64,000 bases of DNA from Flavobacterium limi. GTDB taxonomy: Bacteria; Bacteroidota; Bacteroidia; Flavobacteriales; Flavobacteriaceae. Location: positions 1 to 64,000 of the forward strand of contig NZ_JAADZV010000015.1 in NCBI RefSeq assembly GCF_010645075.1. The letters are read 5' to 3'. Below are positions 55,704-64,000 of this stretch, one piece after another. The notes beneath the pieces were generated by a model, which was given only the letters and a program-made list of their open reading frames with translations, was not told where the DNA came from and did no database searches. Numbering within the stretch: the stretch's first letter is position 1; each line of letters starts with the position of its first letter. Position numbers and translations under genes: made by a program.

Positions 55704-56690
55704 ATGCCAAAAACAATAAAAAAAGTAGGTGTTCTTACCTCAGGAGGGGACTCACCAGGAATGAATGCAGCAATACGATCAGTTGTTCGAACATGCGCTT
55801 ATCATAATATAGAATGTTTGGGAATTTATAGGGGGTATCAGGGAATGATTGAAGGAGACTTCAAAGAGATGGGACCACGAAGTGTAAATAATATTGTAAA
55901 CAAAGGAGGGACGATTTTAAAATCGGCACGCTCAGTTGAATTCAGAACGCCTGAAGGTAGAAAAAAAGCTTACGATAATCTTGTAAAAGCAGGTGTTGAC
56001 GCTCTTGTAGTTATTGGAGGAGATGGAAGTTTTACCGGAGGATTGATTTTTAATTCTGAATATGGTTTTCCTGTAATGGGTATTCCGGGTACAATTGATA
56101 ATGATATTTTCGGGACTAGTCATACCTTAGGTTATGATACAGCCCTTAATACAGTTGTAGATTGTATTGATAAAATTAGAGATACCGCAAGTTCACATAA
56201 CCGATTGTTTTTTGTAGAGGTTATGGGGAGAGATGCAGGGCATATTGCACTTAATGCAGGTATAGGTGCAGGTGCTGAAGAAATTCTTATTCCTGAAGAA
56301 GATTTAGGTCTTGAAAGGCTTTTAGACTCTCTTCAAAAAAGTAAGGCTTCAGGAAAATCATCAAGTATAGTAGTTATTGCAGAAGGCGATAAAATTGGTA
56401 AAAACGTATTCGAACTAAAAGATTATGTTGAAGCTAATCTGCCTGAGTATGATGTGCGTGTTTCGGTTCTCGGGCATATGCAGCGCGGTGGTTCTCCTTC
56501 ATGTTTTGATCGTGTTCTTGCAAGCCGTTTAGGAGTAAAAGCGGTAGAATCATTACTAGATGGTAAATCAAATTATATGGTTGGTCTGCAGCAAGATAAA
56601 GTTACTTTGACTCCATTAGAACAAGCAATTAAAGGAAAATCAGAGATTGACATGGAACTGTTAAGAGTTTCTGATATCATGTCAACATAA
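55704..56690 (+). CDS. pfkA: ATP-dependent 6-phosphofructokinase
   Basis: This 328-residue enzyme phosphorylates fructose 6-phosphate in glycolysis. The nucleotide site GGDSPGMNAAIR, the catalytic segment PGTIDNDI and the substrate residues of MGRDAGHIAL and GHMQRGGSPSCFDR are intact, as is the GGDGS loop. Length matches bacterial PfkA. It lies 73 bp upstream of gapA and probably shares its transcript, which ends at 57815. A near match to the operator 12-mer inside the gene (56197-56208) encodes Asn-Arg-Leu and is probably chance. Confidence 0.97.
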   Translation: MPKTIKKVGVLTSGGDSPGMNAAIRSVVRTCAYHNIECLGIYRGYQGMIEGDFKEMGPRSVNNIVNKGGTILKSARSVEFRTPEGRKKAYDNLVKAGVDALVVIGGDGSFTGGLIFNSEYGFPVMGIPGTIDNDIFGTSHTLGYDTALNTVVDCIDKIRDTASSHNRLFFVEVMGRDAGHIALNAGIGAGAEEILIPEEDLGLERLLDSLQKSKASGKSSSIVVIAEGDKIGKNVFELKDYVEANLPEYDVRVSVLGHMQRGGSPSCFDRVLASRLGVKAVESLLDGKSNYMVGLQQDKVTLTPLEQAIKGKSEIDMELLRVSDIMST

Positions 56691-56763
56691 AAGAAACGAA
56701 GTTTATAGTGAGAAAATTAAACTTTAAATTAGTAAAATAAGAACAAAAACAAAATCGAGTAAA

Positions 56764-57768
56764 ATGTCAAAAGTAAAATTAGGAATAAACGGATTTGGAC
56801 GTATTGGAAGAATCGTTTTTAGAGAATCTTTCAACAGGGATAACGTAGAAGTTGTTGCAATCAATGACTTATTAGATGTAGATCATTTAGCTTATTTATT
56901 GAAATATGATTCAGTACACGGTCGTTTCGACGGAACTGTAGAAGTTAAAGAAGGAAAACTTTACGTAAACGGAAGAAATATCCGTATTACTGCTGAAAGA
57001 AACCCTGCTGACTTAAAATGGAATGAAGTTGATGTAGATGTAGTTGCTGAATGTACTGGTATTTTCACAACAATCGAAACTGCAAGCGAGCACTTAAAAG
57101 GTGGTGCTAAAAAAGTAATAATTTCTGCTCCTTCTGCAGATGCTCCAATGTTTGTAATGGGTGTTAATCATGAAACTGCAAAAGCTTCTGATTTAGTTGT
57201 TTCTAATGCTTCTTGTACTACAAACTGTTTAGCTCCTTTAGCTAAAGTTATTAATGATAATTTTGGAATCGTTGAAGGTTTAATGACTACTGTTCATGCT
57301 ACAACTTCAACTCAAATGACAGCTGACGGACCTTCTAGAAAAGACTGGAGAGGTGGGCGCGCAGCTGCAATAAACATCATTCCTTCTTCAACAGGTGCTG
57401 CAAAAGCGGTTGGAAAAGTTATCCCTTCTTTGAATGGAAAATTAACAGGTATGGCTTTCCGCGTTCCTACTGCTGACGTTTCTACAGTAGATTTAACTGT
57501 AAAATTAGCTAAAGAAACTTCATACGAAGAAATTATGGCTGTTTTGAAGAAAGCTTCGGAAAATGAACTAAAAGGTATTTTAGGATATACTGAGGATGCG
57601 GTTGTTTCTCAGGATTTTATTTCTGACAAAAGAACCTCAATTGTTGATGCAACTGCCGGAATTGGATTAAATTCAACTTTCTTTAAATTAGTATCATGGT
57701 ACGATAATGAGTACGGATATTCTAGCAAATTAATTGATTTATCTGTGCATATCGCAGGTTTAAAATAA
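56764..57768 (+). CDS. gap: Glyceraldehyde-3-phosphate dehydrogenase
   Basis: This 334-residue glycolytic enzyme oxidises glyceraldehyde 3-phosphate with NAD. The dinucleotide fold starts LGINGFGRIGR, with catalytic Cys151 in SNASCTTNC and the expected GLMTTVHATTSTQ and SWYDNEYGYS segments. It has standard length and full motifs, and the gene is enriched in frequent codons, as expected for an abundant protein. It follows pfkA and is closed by a perfect terminator. Confidence 0.97.
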   Translation: MSKVKLGINGFGRIGRIVFRESFNRDNVEVVAINDLLDVDHLAYLLKYDSVHGRFDGTVEVKEGKLYVNGRNIRITAERNPADLKWNEVDVDVVAECTGIFTTIETASEHLKGGAKKVIISAPSADAPMFVMGVNHETAKASDLVVSNASCTTNCLAPLAKVINDNFGIVEGLMTTVHATTSTQMTADGPSRKDWRGGRAAAINIIPSSTGAAKAVGKVIPSLNGKLTGMAFRVPTADVSTVDLTVKLAKETSYEEIMAVLKKASENELKGILGYTEDAVVSQDFISDKRTSIVDATAGIGLNSTFFKLVSWYDNEYGYSSKLIDLSVHIAGLK

Positions 57769-57785
57769 TATTTTATAGAGTGAGA

Positions 57786-57815
57786 AAATCCCGTTATTTC
57801 CAAATAACGGGATTT
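57786..57815 (+). terminator. Intrinsic terminator after gap
   Basis: AAATCCCGTTATTT (57786-57799) pairs perfectly with its reverse complement at 57802-57815 (14 bp), followed by CTTATTTT. It ends the pfkA-gap transcript. Confidence 0.9.
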
Positions 57816-57891
57816 CTTATTTTGTTACCTCTTTAATTAATGTAAAAAACACACTTTTAATTAAAGAAACTAATTAAAAAACTAAACTAAC

Positions 57892-58743
57892 ATGAAATTA
57901 ATAGTTGATAGTGGATCTACCAAAGCTGACTGGATTGCAATTGATGATAGTGGGAAAGTGTTATTCACAACGCAAACTTTAGGGCTAAACCCTGAAATTC
58001 TTGATGGTCCTGAAATTATCGAAAGAGTAAATGATCGTTTTGATATTTCACAAAATAGAAAAGAAGCTACTCATTTGTTCTTTTATGGAGCAGGATGTGG
58101 TACTGATAGAATGCAAAAATCTTTATCTCAGGTATTCAGGGAGTATTTTGAAAATGCTATTGTAGAGGTTCACGAAGACACTTATGCTGCAGTGTATGCA
58201 ACTACACCAAAAGGAGAAGAAGCGATTGTTAGTATTTTAGGAACAGGATCTAATTGTAGTTATTACGATGGTAAAATTTTACATCAAAAAGTACAATCAT
58301 TAGGTTACATTGCGATGGATGATTGCAGTGGGAATGTGTTTGGAAAAGAATTGATCAGAAAGTATTATTTCAATAAGATGCCTAAAGAACTGGCTGTTGA
58401 GTTTGAAAAAGAATATAATTTAGATGCAGATTACATCAAAAACAAATTGTATAAAGAACCAAATCCAAATGCTTATCTGGCAACATTTGCTAAATTTCTG
58501 ATTCAGCACAAAGATTCCGATTTTTGCAGAAAAATCATTTTCAAAGGAATGAAATCGTTCGTTAAAAACTATATTAGGCAATATGATAATTGCAAAGAAG
58601 TTCCTGTTCATTTTGTTGGCTCTATAGCTTTTTATTTAAAAGATGAACTACAGGAGATATTTGATAAATACGAACTTAAATTAGGTAATGTTTTAAGACG
58701 TCCAATTGACGGCCTTATTGCGTATCACGTTGCTAATAAATAA
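57892..58743 (+). CDS. BadF/BadG-type sugar kinase (N-acetylglucosamine kinase-like)
   Basis: This 283-residue ASKHA-fold ATPase has the phosphate-1 loop VDSGSTKADW (about 5-14), the middle loop VSILGTGSNCSYY (about 114-126) and GYIAMDDCSGNVFGKE. These match the BadF/BadG/BcrA family branch annotated as N-acetylglucosamine kinase, which phosphorylates amino sugars from chitin or peptidoglycan turnover. Substrate specificity is not provable from sequence. It lies 10 bp upstream of mgsA, in one transcript. Confidence 0.85.
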   Translation: MKLIVDSGSTKADWIAIDDSGKVLFTTQTLGLNPEILDGPEIIERVNDRFDISQNRKEATHLFFYGAGCGTDRMQKSLSQVFREYFENAIVEVHEDTYAAVYATTPKGEEAIVSILGTGSNCSYYDGKILHQKVQSLGYIAMDDCSGNVFGKELIRKYYFNKMPKELAVEFEKEYNLDADYIKNKLYKEPNPNAYLATFAKFLIQHKDSDFCRKIIFKGMKSFVKNYIRQYDNCKEVPVHFVGSIAFYLKDELQEIFDKYELKLGNVLRRPIDGLIAYHVANK

Positions 58744-58753
58744 AAGAATCTGA

Positions 58754-59128
58754 ATGGAAATTGCAATTATTGCGCATGATGGTAAAAAAGCAGATTTGAT
58801 TAATTTTTTAATTAAAAATACTGAGGTTCTGCAAAATGAAAATATAAGTTTAATAGGTACAGGCACTACCGGAGGAAAAGCGGAAGCAGCAGGTTTTAAA
58901 ACAAGACGAATGCTTTCGGGACCGTTAGGAGGTGATGCACAAATAGCAGGAAGAGTAGCAGAAGGCTTAACACATATGGTTTTCTTTTTTAAGGACCCTT
59001 TGTCGAGTCATCCTCATGAGGCGGATATTAATATGCTTATCAGAGTTTGTGATGTGCATAATGTGCCGCTGGCAACTAATGAAGCAACGGCACAATTATT
59101 ATTAGACGCTATAGCTCTGCAATTATAG
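58754..59128 (+). CDS. mgsA: Methylglyoxal synthase
   Basis: This 124-residue enzyme converts dihydroxyacetone phosphate to methylglyoxal and phosphate, a bypass under phosphate limitation. The fold start IAIIAHDGKK, phosphate loop GTGTTGG and catalytic Asp61 in GPLGGDAQI are present, as is FFFKDPLSSHPHEADI. It is shorter than the 152-residue E. coli enzyme, mostly at the ends. Its 3' end overlaps the convergent ridA gene by 20 bp. Confidence 0.93.
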   Translation: MEIAIIAHDGKKADLINFLIKNTEVLQNENISLIGTGTTGGKAEAAGFKTRRMLSGPLGGDAQIAGRVAEGLTHMVFFFKDPLSSHPHEADINMLIRVCDVHNVPLATNEATAQLLLDAIALQL

Positions 59129-59489
59129 AAATCTCGACATTAACATTTTTTGGCAAACAAGCCACCTGAACCGTTTCACGCGCTGGAGCGGTTTTTTCAT
59201 TAAAATAGGATCCGTAAACTGTGTTTATTGCAGCAAAATTATTCATATCCATTATGAAGATAGAAGCTTTTACAACATTCTCAAAAGTCATGTCTGCAGC
59301 TTCTAAAATAGCCGCAATATTTTGCATAACCTGATGTGTTTCGTCGTTAATGTTTGCTGTAATCAATTCTCCTGTTGATGGGTTTATCGCTATTTGTCCG
59401 GATGCATACAATGTATTTCCAGATAGTATAGCCTGATTATAAGGTCCGATAGGAGCAGGTGCTTTGTCGGTAAAGATTATTTTTTTCAT
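59109..59489 (-). CDS. ridA: RidA family enamine/imine deaminase
   Basis: This 126-residue small trimeric protein hydrolyses reactive 2-aminoacrylate-type intermediates. The family segments APAPIGPYNQAI (about 10-21), YASGQIAINP (about 29-38) and ARETVQVACLP (about 105-115, with the key Arg) are intact. It lies 34 bp downstream of the lptD-like gene and may share its transcript. The stop codon lies inside the 3' end of mgsA. Confidence 0.93.
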   Translation of the reverse strand: MKKIIFTDKAPAPIGPYNQAILSGNTLYASGQIAINPSTGELITANINDETHQVMQNIAAILEAADMTFENVVKASIFIMDMNNFAAINTVYGSYFNEKTAPARETVQVACLPKNVNVEISIIAEL

Positions 59490-59522
59490 ATCTCATAAAA
59501 TATTAAAATTGTAAGTAGGAAT

Positions 59523-62270
59523 TTATCTGTTCGTATTGCTTCTTTTATCCCATTTAATATCGCTAAGCATTCCGGATTTTATTCCGATAAAGAAATTCCA
59601 GTTTGAATAAGTGCCAAGAGGCGTCCAGTTAAACGACATCCTCCAGCTTAGTAAATCTCTTTCAAAACGTAATTGTGTAAAAGTGACCCCTTTTTGTACA
59701 AAATCATAACCAGTTGAGATCCCGCCCTTCCATTTAGGGGTAATGTCCATATTTGCAGAAACCATGATAGAATTTCCTGTGATTTTATTTTCTCTGTTTG
59801 TATTGGAGTAAGTTAAGGAATAAGCCATAGTCATGTCCCAGGGAAGTTTCGAATTAAAAAATTCGGTAATTACATTTTCAGAATCTTCTTCGGCAAATTG
59901 ACTTTTTCGGGTATCATTAAGGTCAGTATTAGTTCCAAATAAATCGTCACTACGACCACCGTTTCGCTCACTTTGTTTATTTTCTTCCTTCTTGTCATTT
60001 TTATTTGAAAATGAATAATTCAAAGTCATATTAGCACTTGTCATTCTAAATAAACTTCCACCGTTGTTGATGTTGAATTCATTTATTTGCTGACCTGAAT
60101 TATCAATTGCATACGGATTTAGTGTGGCTGCAAAATTAACATTCATTTTGTTTTCAAATAATTGAGTTCCCCCGCTAACACGGACTGGTTCAAGAGCAAA
60201 TGTCGTTTTTCCGTCAGCATTAAAATTATAGCTGGTGCTAAAATTTAGATTATTTAAAAGCATCATCTTTTTAGGTTCTGTTTTAGTACTGTCTTTGTCA
60301 GTTACTTTCGCTTCAAAAGTGTTGCTTAAATCAAATCCTATTATGTTTGAGTTAGATTTTCCGGGCTGTCCATAGACTCCATTTTCAAATCGGGTATAAT
60401 CTTTATAAGTTGTGCCAGTGGCATCTATGGCATAAGTGTCATAATATTTTTCAAAACTTGGGGTGTATGAATATGAAAACGATGGACGCATGACGTGGCG
60501 TATAGCCTGTATTTTCTTAGTCTCTCCAAATTTAAAAGTACCATAGATAGTGGTTCCTAAGCTTGAACTGAAGTTGTATGTTCTAAAGGCATCGAAACCA
60601 TTTACTGTTTTGTCTACAACTGTATTTATGTTGTTGTCATAAAATCGGTTAATTGTTTTTGTTACCCAGGTTTCCTGATAATTCGTAGAGGCACTGGCGC
60701 TAAAATATTTAAATATTTTAAAGTTGGTACTGAGAGGGATACTGTGCTGCATTCCAATTTGTGCATTCTCAAACATTTGAGGCTTAAAAAATAGAGAATC
60801 GGTTGTTACAAAACTGTTTTTACCGCTCACATTGTATTGTAAGTTGATGTTTTTGATCAATCCTTTTTTTACACCATCTTTGCCAACAAAAGGATATATA
60901 CGATCAATACTTCCCTGTAAGGATGGTAAAGTCATGTTGATCTGTTCTGTTTGTGTGTTTTGGGAATGTGTTGCTGTTAAGGCTATTCTTGCCTGCGGAA
61001 TTGTATTAAAAGTTTTATTCCAGGAAATAGATGAGCTAAGTGTGTTATTCAGGCTTGAACCAATATTAGCCTGATTAATGGATTGCTTGAAATATTTACT
61101 GCTTCCCATATTCACAGAAGCAGAAAAACTGGAATTAGGATTAGACTTTGAATCTTTTGAGTGTGACCACTGGATATTGTAAATGTTCTGTTTTGAATAA
61201 TCAGGATAGCCTCTCTCGCTTGTAATTAAATTCTCAAACCTGAAGTTGACGTTTCCTCTATACTTGTATCTTGTGGCATATGAAGATTCAAAACGCATGG
61301 CATAGCTACCATTTGTATAATAATCACCTAAAGCTGTTAAATCGTAATTATCACTTAAAGCAAAATAATAACCTCCGTTTTGTAATGAAAAACCTCTGGT
61401 ATTAGAGTCGTTATAACTTGGTATTATGATGCCCGAGACACTTTTTTCCTGACTCATAGGAAAATAGGCATAAGGGAGTGCTAGAGGTGTAGGTACGTCT
61501 GCAATAACCATATTAGTTAATCCGACTACTACTTTTTTTCCAGGAACAAATTTCACTCTGCTGGTTCTAAAATAATATTCAGGGTTGTCAACATCTGTAG
61601 AAGTTGTAAAACGGGCTCCCTTTAAAAAGTAAACAGAGTCATTTTCTTTTTTGGTTATTTGTGCTTTTATTTTAAATTCTCCCTGTTCGGTTCTTGAATT
61701 ATAAATTAGAGCTTTTTTAGTTTTAAAATTAAAGCGAATTGAATCTGGCTGAACCTCATTTGAGCCTTGTTTGAAATTAGGATATTGTATCAGGACACCT
61801 GCAGAATCTTTTATTCTTCCGGCATATACTTCATCTTTATCTATGTCAAGAACAATGATACCGGATTTTAGCTCAATATCTTTATAGAATAATTCAGCTT
61901 CATCGTAAAGTGTCAGGGTATTCTTTTTTTTGTCTATTTTTTGATACCCTTTTGCTGTACGTTTTACTATTCCGTCCAGAAAGGGTTTTTTAGTTTTAAC
62001 AGTGTCCAGTCTGATTGTATCCGTTATAGTCTTTGCGGTATCTGCAGTCGCTTTTTTTGTTTTATCAGTTTGTTTTTCAGAGGGTACTGTATTTTTTTTA
62101 GGTTTTATATCCTGAGAATATAATTTACCATATCCTAATGTTAGGAAAAATGATAATAAAACGATATTAAATAAGTTTGTATGCAAAGGTTTTAATGCTA
62201 TTTTTGTAAAATTATGGCTTGTTTTTTGACATGTCAAACTTACATATAATTTTTTGGCAAAAATAATCAA
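59523..62270 (-). CDS. LptD-like LPS assembly outer-membrane protein
   Basis: This 915-residue outer-membrane protein is the putative LPS transporter barrel of Bacteroidota. The N-terminal periplasmic OstA/LptA-like beta-jellyroll covers about 95-230 (KNTLTLYDEAELFYKDIEL), and the barrel fills about 240-915 and ends in a beta-strand region rich in aromatic residues. The signal segment lies unusually far in (about 32-53, FNIVLLSFFLTLGYGKLYS). The listed ATG is the only one near, so either the N-region is long or a non-ATG start closer to the signal is used. It is divergent from the amidase gene, 48 bp away. Confidence 0.85.
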   Translation of the reverse strand: MIIFAKKLYVSLTCQKTSHNFTKIALKPLHTNLFNIVLLSFFLTLGYGKLYSQDIKPKKNTVPSEKQTDKTKKATADTAKTITDTIRLDTVKTKKPFLDGIVKRTAKGYQKIDKKKNTLTLYDEAELFYKDIELKSGIIVLDIDKDEVYAGRIKDSAGVLIQYPNFKQGSNEVQPDSIRFNFKTKKALIYNSRTEQGEFKIKAQITKKENDSVYFLKGARFTTSTDVDNPEYYFRTSRVKFVPGKKVVVGLTNMVIADVPTPLALPYAYFPMSQEKSVSGIIIPSYNDSNTRGFSLQNGGYYFALSDNYDLTALGDYYTNGSYAMRFESSYATRYKYRGNVNFRFENLITSERGYPDYSKQNIYNIQWSHSKDSKSNPNSSFSASVNMGSSKYFKQSINQANIGSSLNNTLSSSISWNKTFNTIPQARIALTATHSQNTQTEQINMTLPSLQGSIDRIYPFVGKDGVKKGLIKNINLQYNVSGKNSFVTTDSLFFKPQMFENAQIGMQHSIPLSTNFKIFKYFSASASTNYQETWVTKTINRFYDNNINTVVDKTVNGFDAFRTYNFSSSLGTTIYGTFKFGETKKIQAIRHVMRPSFSYSYTPSFEKYYDTYAIDATGTTYKDYTRFENGVYGQPGKSNSNIIGFDLSNTFEAKVTDKDSTKTEPKKMMLLNNLNFSTSYNFNADGKTTFALEPVRVSGGTQLFENKMNVNFAATLNPYAIDNSGQQINEFNINNGGSLFRMTSANMTLNYSFSNKNDKKEENKQSERNGGRSDDLFGTNTDLNDTRKSQFAEEDSENVITEFFNSKLPWDMTMAYSLTYSNTNRENKITGNSIMVSANMDITPKWKGGISTGYDFVQKGVTFTQLRFERDLLSWRMSFNWTPLGTYSNWNFFIGIKSGMLSDIKWDKRSNTNR

Positions 62271-62318
62271 TTGTAAAAATTATAGCTTTGCATTTTATTA
62301 AAATTAACTTTTAGATTT

Positions 62319-63449
62319 ATGAACATTTTTAACAAAACGAAACTAATATTCATTTTATTTCTGACCATAACATCTTTTTGTGCTTACTCTCAGTCTAACG
62401 TTTTTAAAGTAACCCTTGATGCAGGACATGGAGATCATGATTTTGGTGCTGTTTATAGTGGTCGTATTGAAAAAAATATTGCTTTGGCTATTGTGCTTAA
62501 AGTGGGAAAAATATTGGAAGCTAGCCCGAATGTTCATGTTATTTATACCCGAAAAACAGATGTTTTTATAGATTTAGTTGAAAGAGCGAATATTGCCAAC
62601 AGGGCCAACTCTAATATTTTTGTTTCTATACACTGTAATGCAAATAAAAATACCGCTGCAGATGGTACAGAAACATATGTAATGGGTTTGACAAAATTAG
62701 CATCTAATCTGGAAGCCGCTAAAAAAGAAAACTCTGTTATTACTTTGGAAAAGGATTATAAACGTAAATACGAGGGCTTTGATCCTAATTCTCCTGAATC
62801 GATGACAGCAATGATGCTAATGCAGGAAGAATATTTAGATAATAGTATCTCATTAGCCAGCAAAATTGAAGATAATTTTGAAAAATTAGGAAAAAAACTT
62901 CGTCATGGGGGTGTAAAACAAGCTCCATTTATGGTGCTACATAAAGCTTATATGCCAAGGGTTTTAGTAGAAACAGGATTTGTGTCTAATCCTACCGAAG
63001 GAGATATACTTAATTCCGAGGCTGGTCAAAATGATATTGCTGAAGCAATCGCTCAGGCGATTTTGAGTTATAAAAGAGAGTATTTTGGAACGGGAGCACC
63101 TGAAGTAAATGATGTGAAGCCGGCAAAAGACACTTCTGTTCCTGTTAAACCAAAAACAGTTGAAGCTGCTCCAAAAGTAGTTAGGGATACTCCTAAAGGA
63201 ACTTTTTTTAAGATACAACTCATTGCCAGCATAAAAAAAACACCATTAGAACCTAAAAATTTTAAAGGTTTGAAAAACGTAACGATGATTTATGAAAACA
63301 ATATTTATAAATATTTTTATCAGGAAACCTCAGATTACGAATTGGCTAAAAAATATCTGCAAGAAGCTAAAAGTAAAGGTTATGGCGCTTCTTTTTTAGT
63401 GGCAACTAAAAACGGTGAAAAAATCAGTATTCAGGACGCTATCAAATAA
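62319..63449 (+). CDS. N-acetylmuramoyl-L-alanine amidase with SPOR-like C-terminus
   Basis: This 376-residue exported zinc amidase (Amidase_3) cleaves the bond between muramic acid and L-Ala in peptidoglycan. A signal peptide covers about 1-25. Zinc ligands are His37 in DAGHGDHD, Glu51 in RIEKNIA and His105 in SIHCNAN; the catalytic Glu218 lies in LVETGFVSN. A Pro/Lys-rich linker (about 265-295) leads to a C-terminal beta-alpha-beta segment (about 297-372) like SPOR, which binds bare septal glycan. A role in cell division is inferred. Confidence 0.92.
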   Translation: MNIFNKTKLIFILFLTITSFCAYSQSNVFKVTLDAGHGDHDFGAVYSGRIEKNIALAIVLKVGKILEASPNVHVIYTRKTDVFIDLVERANIANRANSNIFVSIHCNANKNTAADGTETYVMGLTKLASNLEAAKKENSVITLEKDYKRKYEGFDPNSPESMTAMMLMQEEYLDNSISLASKIEDNFEKLGKKLRHGGVKQAPFMVLHKAYMPRVLVETGFVSNPTEGDILNSEAGQNDIAEAIAQAILSYKREYFGTGAPEVNDVKPAKDTSVPVKPKTVEAAPKVVRDTPKGTFFKIQLIASIKKTPLEPKNFKGLKNVTMIYENNIYKYFYQETSDYELAKKYLQEAKSKGYGASFLVATKNGEKISIQDAIK

Positions 63450-63499
63450 TACTGGTAAGTTCGAATATTTATATTAATTTTGTACAAACACTTACAATT

Positions 63500-64000
63500 T
63501 TGAAACTAACAAGAGAAATTAAAACGGCTATTTTAGTCATTGCGTCAATTTTATTATTTATTTGGGGTTATAGTTTTTTAAAAGGCAAAGATCTTTTTAC
63601 GAACTACAAAACATTATATGTAGAATACGATAATGTTGAAGATCTGGCTTCTACAGCACCGGTTACATTAAACGGTCTTGTAATTGGTAAAGTAAATAAA
63701 ATTACAATCAATGAAACAACAGGTAAATTATTAGTAGAACTTCAGCTAAAAACTGATTTTCCAATTTCTAAAACGAGTAAAGCTTCTTTGTATTCCCCAA
63801 GTTTGATTGGAGGGAAGCAAATCAAAATTATTCCAAATTTAGCAGACAAAACTCCTGCTGAAGATGGACAGAGTCTTGAGTCAACAGTTGAGTTAGGATT
63901 AACAGAATCTTTAGGAGGTAAAATTGAGCCTATCCAGCACAAATTAGATCTGATGCTTGCTAATATTAATACGCTGGTTTCCGGATTAAACAATGTTTTG
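63500..64000 (+). CDS. MCE/MlaD-family lipid transport protein (partial, runs off right edge)
   Basis: The first 167 codons of an MlaD-like protein are present. It starts with TTG at 63500-63502, since no ATG precedes the open frame. A membrane anchor covers about 8-26 (TAILVIASILLFIWGYSFL), followed by the MCE domain (about 37-120) with VEYDNVEDLASTAPVTLNGL and VGKVNKI-like motifs. MCE proteins shuttle phospholipids between membranes. The start fits the anchor and lies 50 bp after the amidase stop. The C-terminus is outside the window. Confidence 0.85.
   Translation, partial: MKLTREIKTAILVIASILLFIWGYSFLKGKDLFTNYKTLYVEYDNVEDLASTAPVTLNGLVIGKVNKITINETTGKLLVELQLKTDFPISKTSKASLYSPSLIGGKQIKIIPNLADKTPAEDGQSLESTVELGLTESLGGKIEPIQHKLDLMLANINTLVSGLNNVL

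Noticed and set aside
56197..56208. ATAACCGATTGT in pfkA, 11 of 12 match to the operator
   Set aside because: It encodes the conserved Asn-Arg-Leu of the PfkA segment SHNRLFF and sits deep in a housekeeping gene, so chance coding overlap is the simpler explanation.
1..64000. CRISPR arrays, tRNA or rRNA genes, transposases, phage genes
   Set aside because: I read through the gaps and saw no regularly spaced repeats, cloverleaf with a recognisable T-arm, or mobile-element proteins.

Overview
The window looks like a chromosomal segment of a Flavobacterium-type Bacteroidota. It is AT-rich, has SusC/SusD pairs, a hybrid two-component regulator, a type IX secretion (T9SS) C-terminal sorting domain, promoters of the TTG-N19-TAnnTTTG type, and housekeeping genes (tamB, pfkA, gapA, tsaD, rsmE, an lptD-like gene) that resemble Flavobacterium homologues. 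I see no tRNA, rRNA, CRISPR array, insertion sequence or phage gene.

Bases 1-41500 form one large polysaccharide utilisation locus, most likely for acetylated, feruloylated glucuronoarabinoxylan. Block A (+, 551-21721) is susC-susD, GH43, an XynE-like SGNH esterase, a CE6-CE1-CE1 multi-esterase, GH115 alpha-glucuronidase, a GH30 with a T9SS tag, GH127 beta-L-arabinofuranosidase and GH97. Block B (-, 35466-21822) is a GPH-family transporter, a hybrid two-component regulator (HTCS), a second susC-susD pair and a GH3. Block C (+, 36450-41482) is two GH43 enzymes, a GH8 reducing-end exo-oligoxylanase and a CE1 esterase. In the inferred scheme GH30 cuts the backbone outside the cell. The SusCD pairs import oligomers. 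Esterases, GH115, GH43, GH127 and GH97 strip side chains, and GH8, GH43 and GH3 finish the chain to xylose.

The most interesting signal is regulatory. Blocks A and C start with the same promoter cassette: the 12-mer ACAACCGATTGT, a LacI-type AAnCGnTT half-palindrome, overlaps the -33 element. A TAnnTTTG box follows at identical spacing, then a shared ACACTTATT at the same offset. Extra copies lie 245-317 bp upstream, and an exact copy lies inside the HTCS gene. Block B's susC promoter lacks this cassette. It has a -7 box without a -33 and a perfect CTACAAAT-N17-ATTTGTAG palindrome instead. The locus therefore appears to combine an HTCS circuit with a second regulator, probably LacI-like, that is not encoded in the window.

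Bases 41684-64000 are mostly ordinary core genes: a fatty acid desaturase, a VanX-like dipeptidase, a methyltransferase, an AI-2E-family membrane protein, an M43 protease, a SpoU methyltransferase, a DUF4159 protein, rsmE, tsaD, tamB, pfkA, gapA, a BadF-type kinase, mgsA, ridA, an lptD-like gene, a peptidoglycan amidase and the first 167 codons of an MCE/MlaD protein that runs off the right edge. A 136-bp imperfect palindromic repeat lies upstream of DUF4159.
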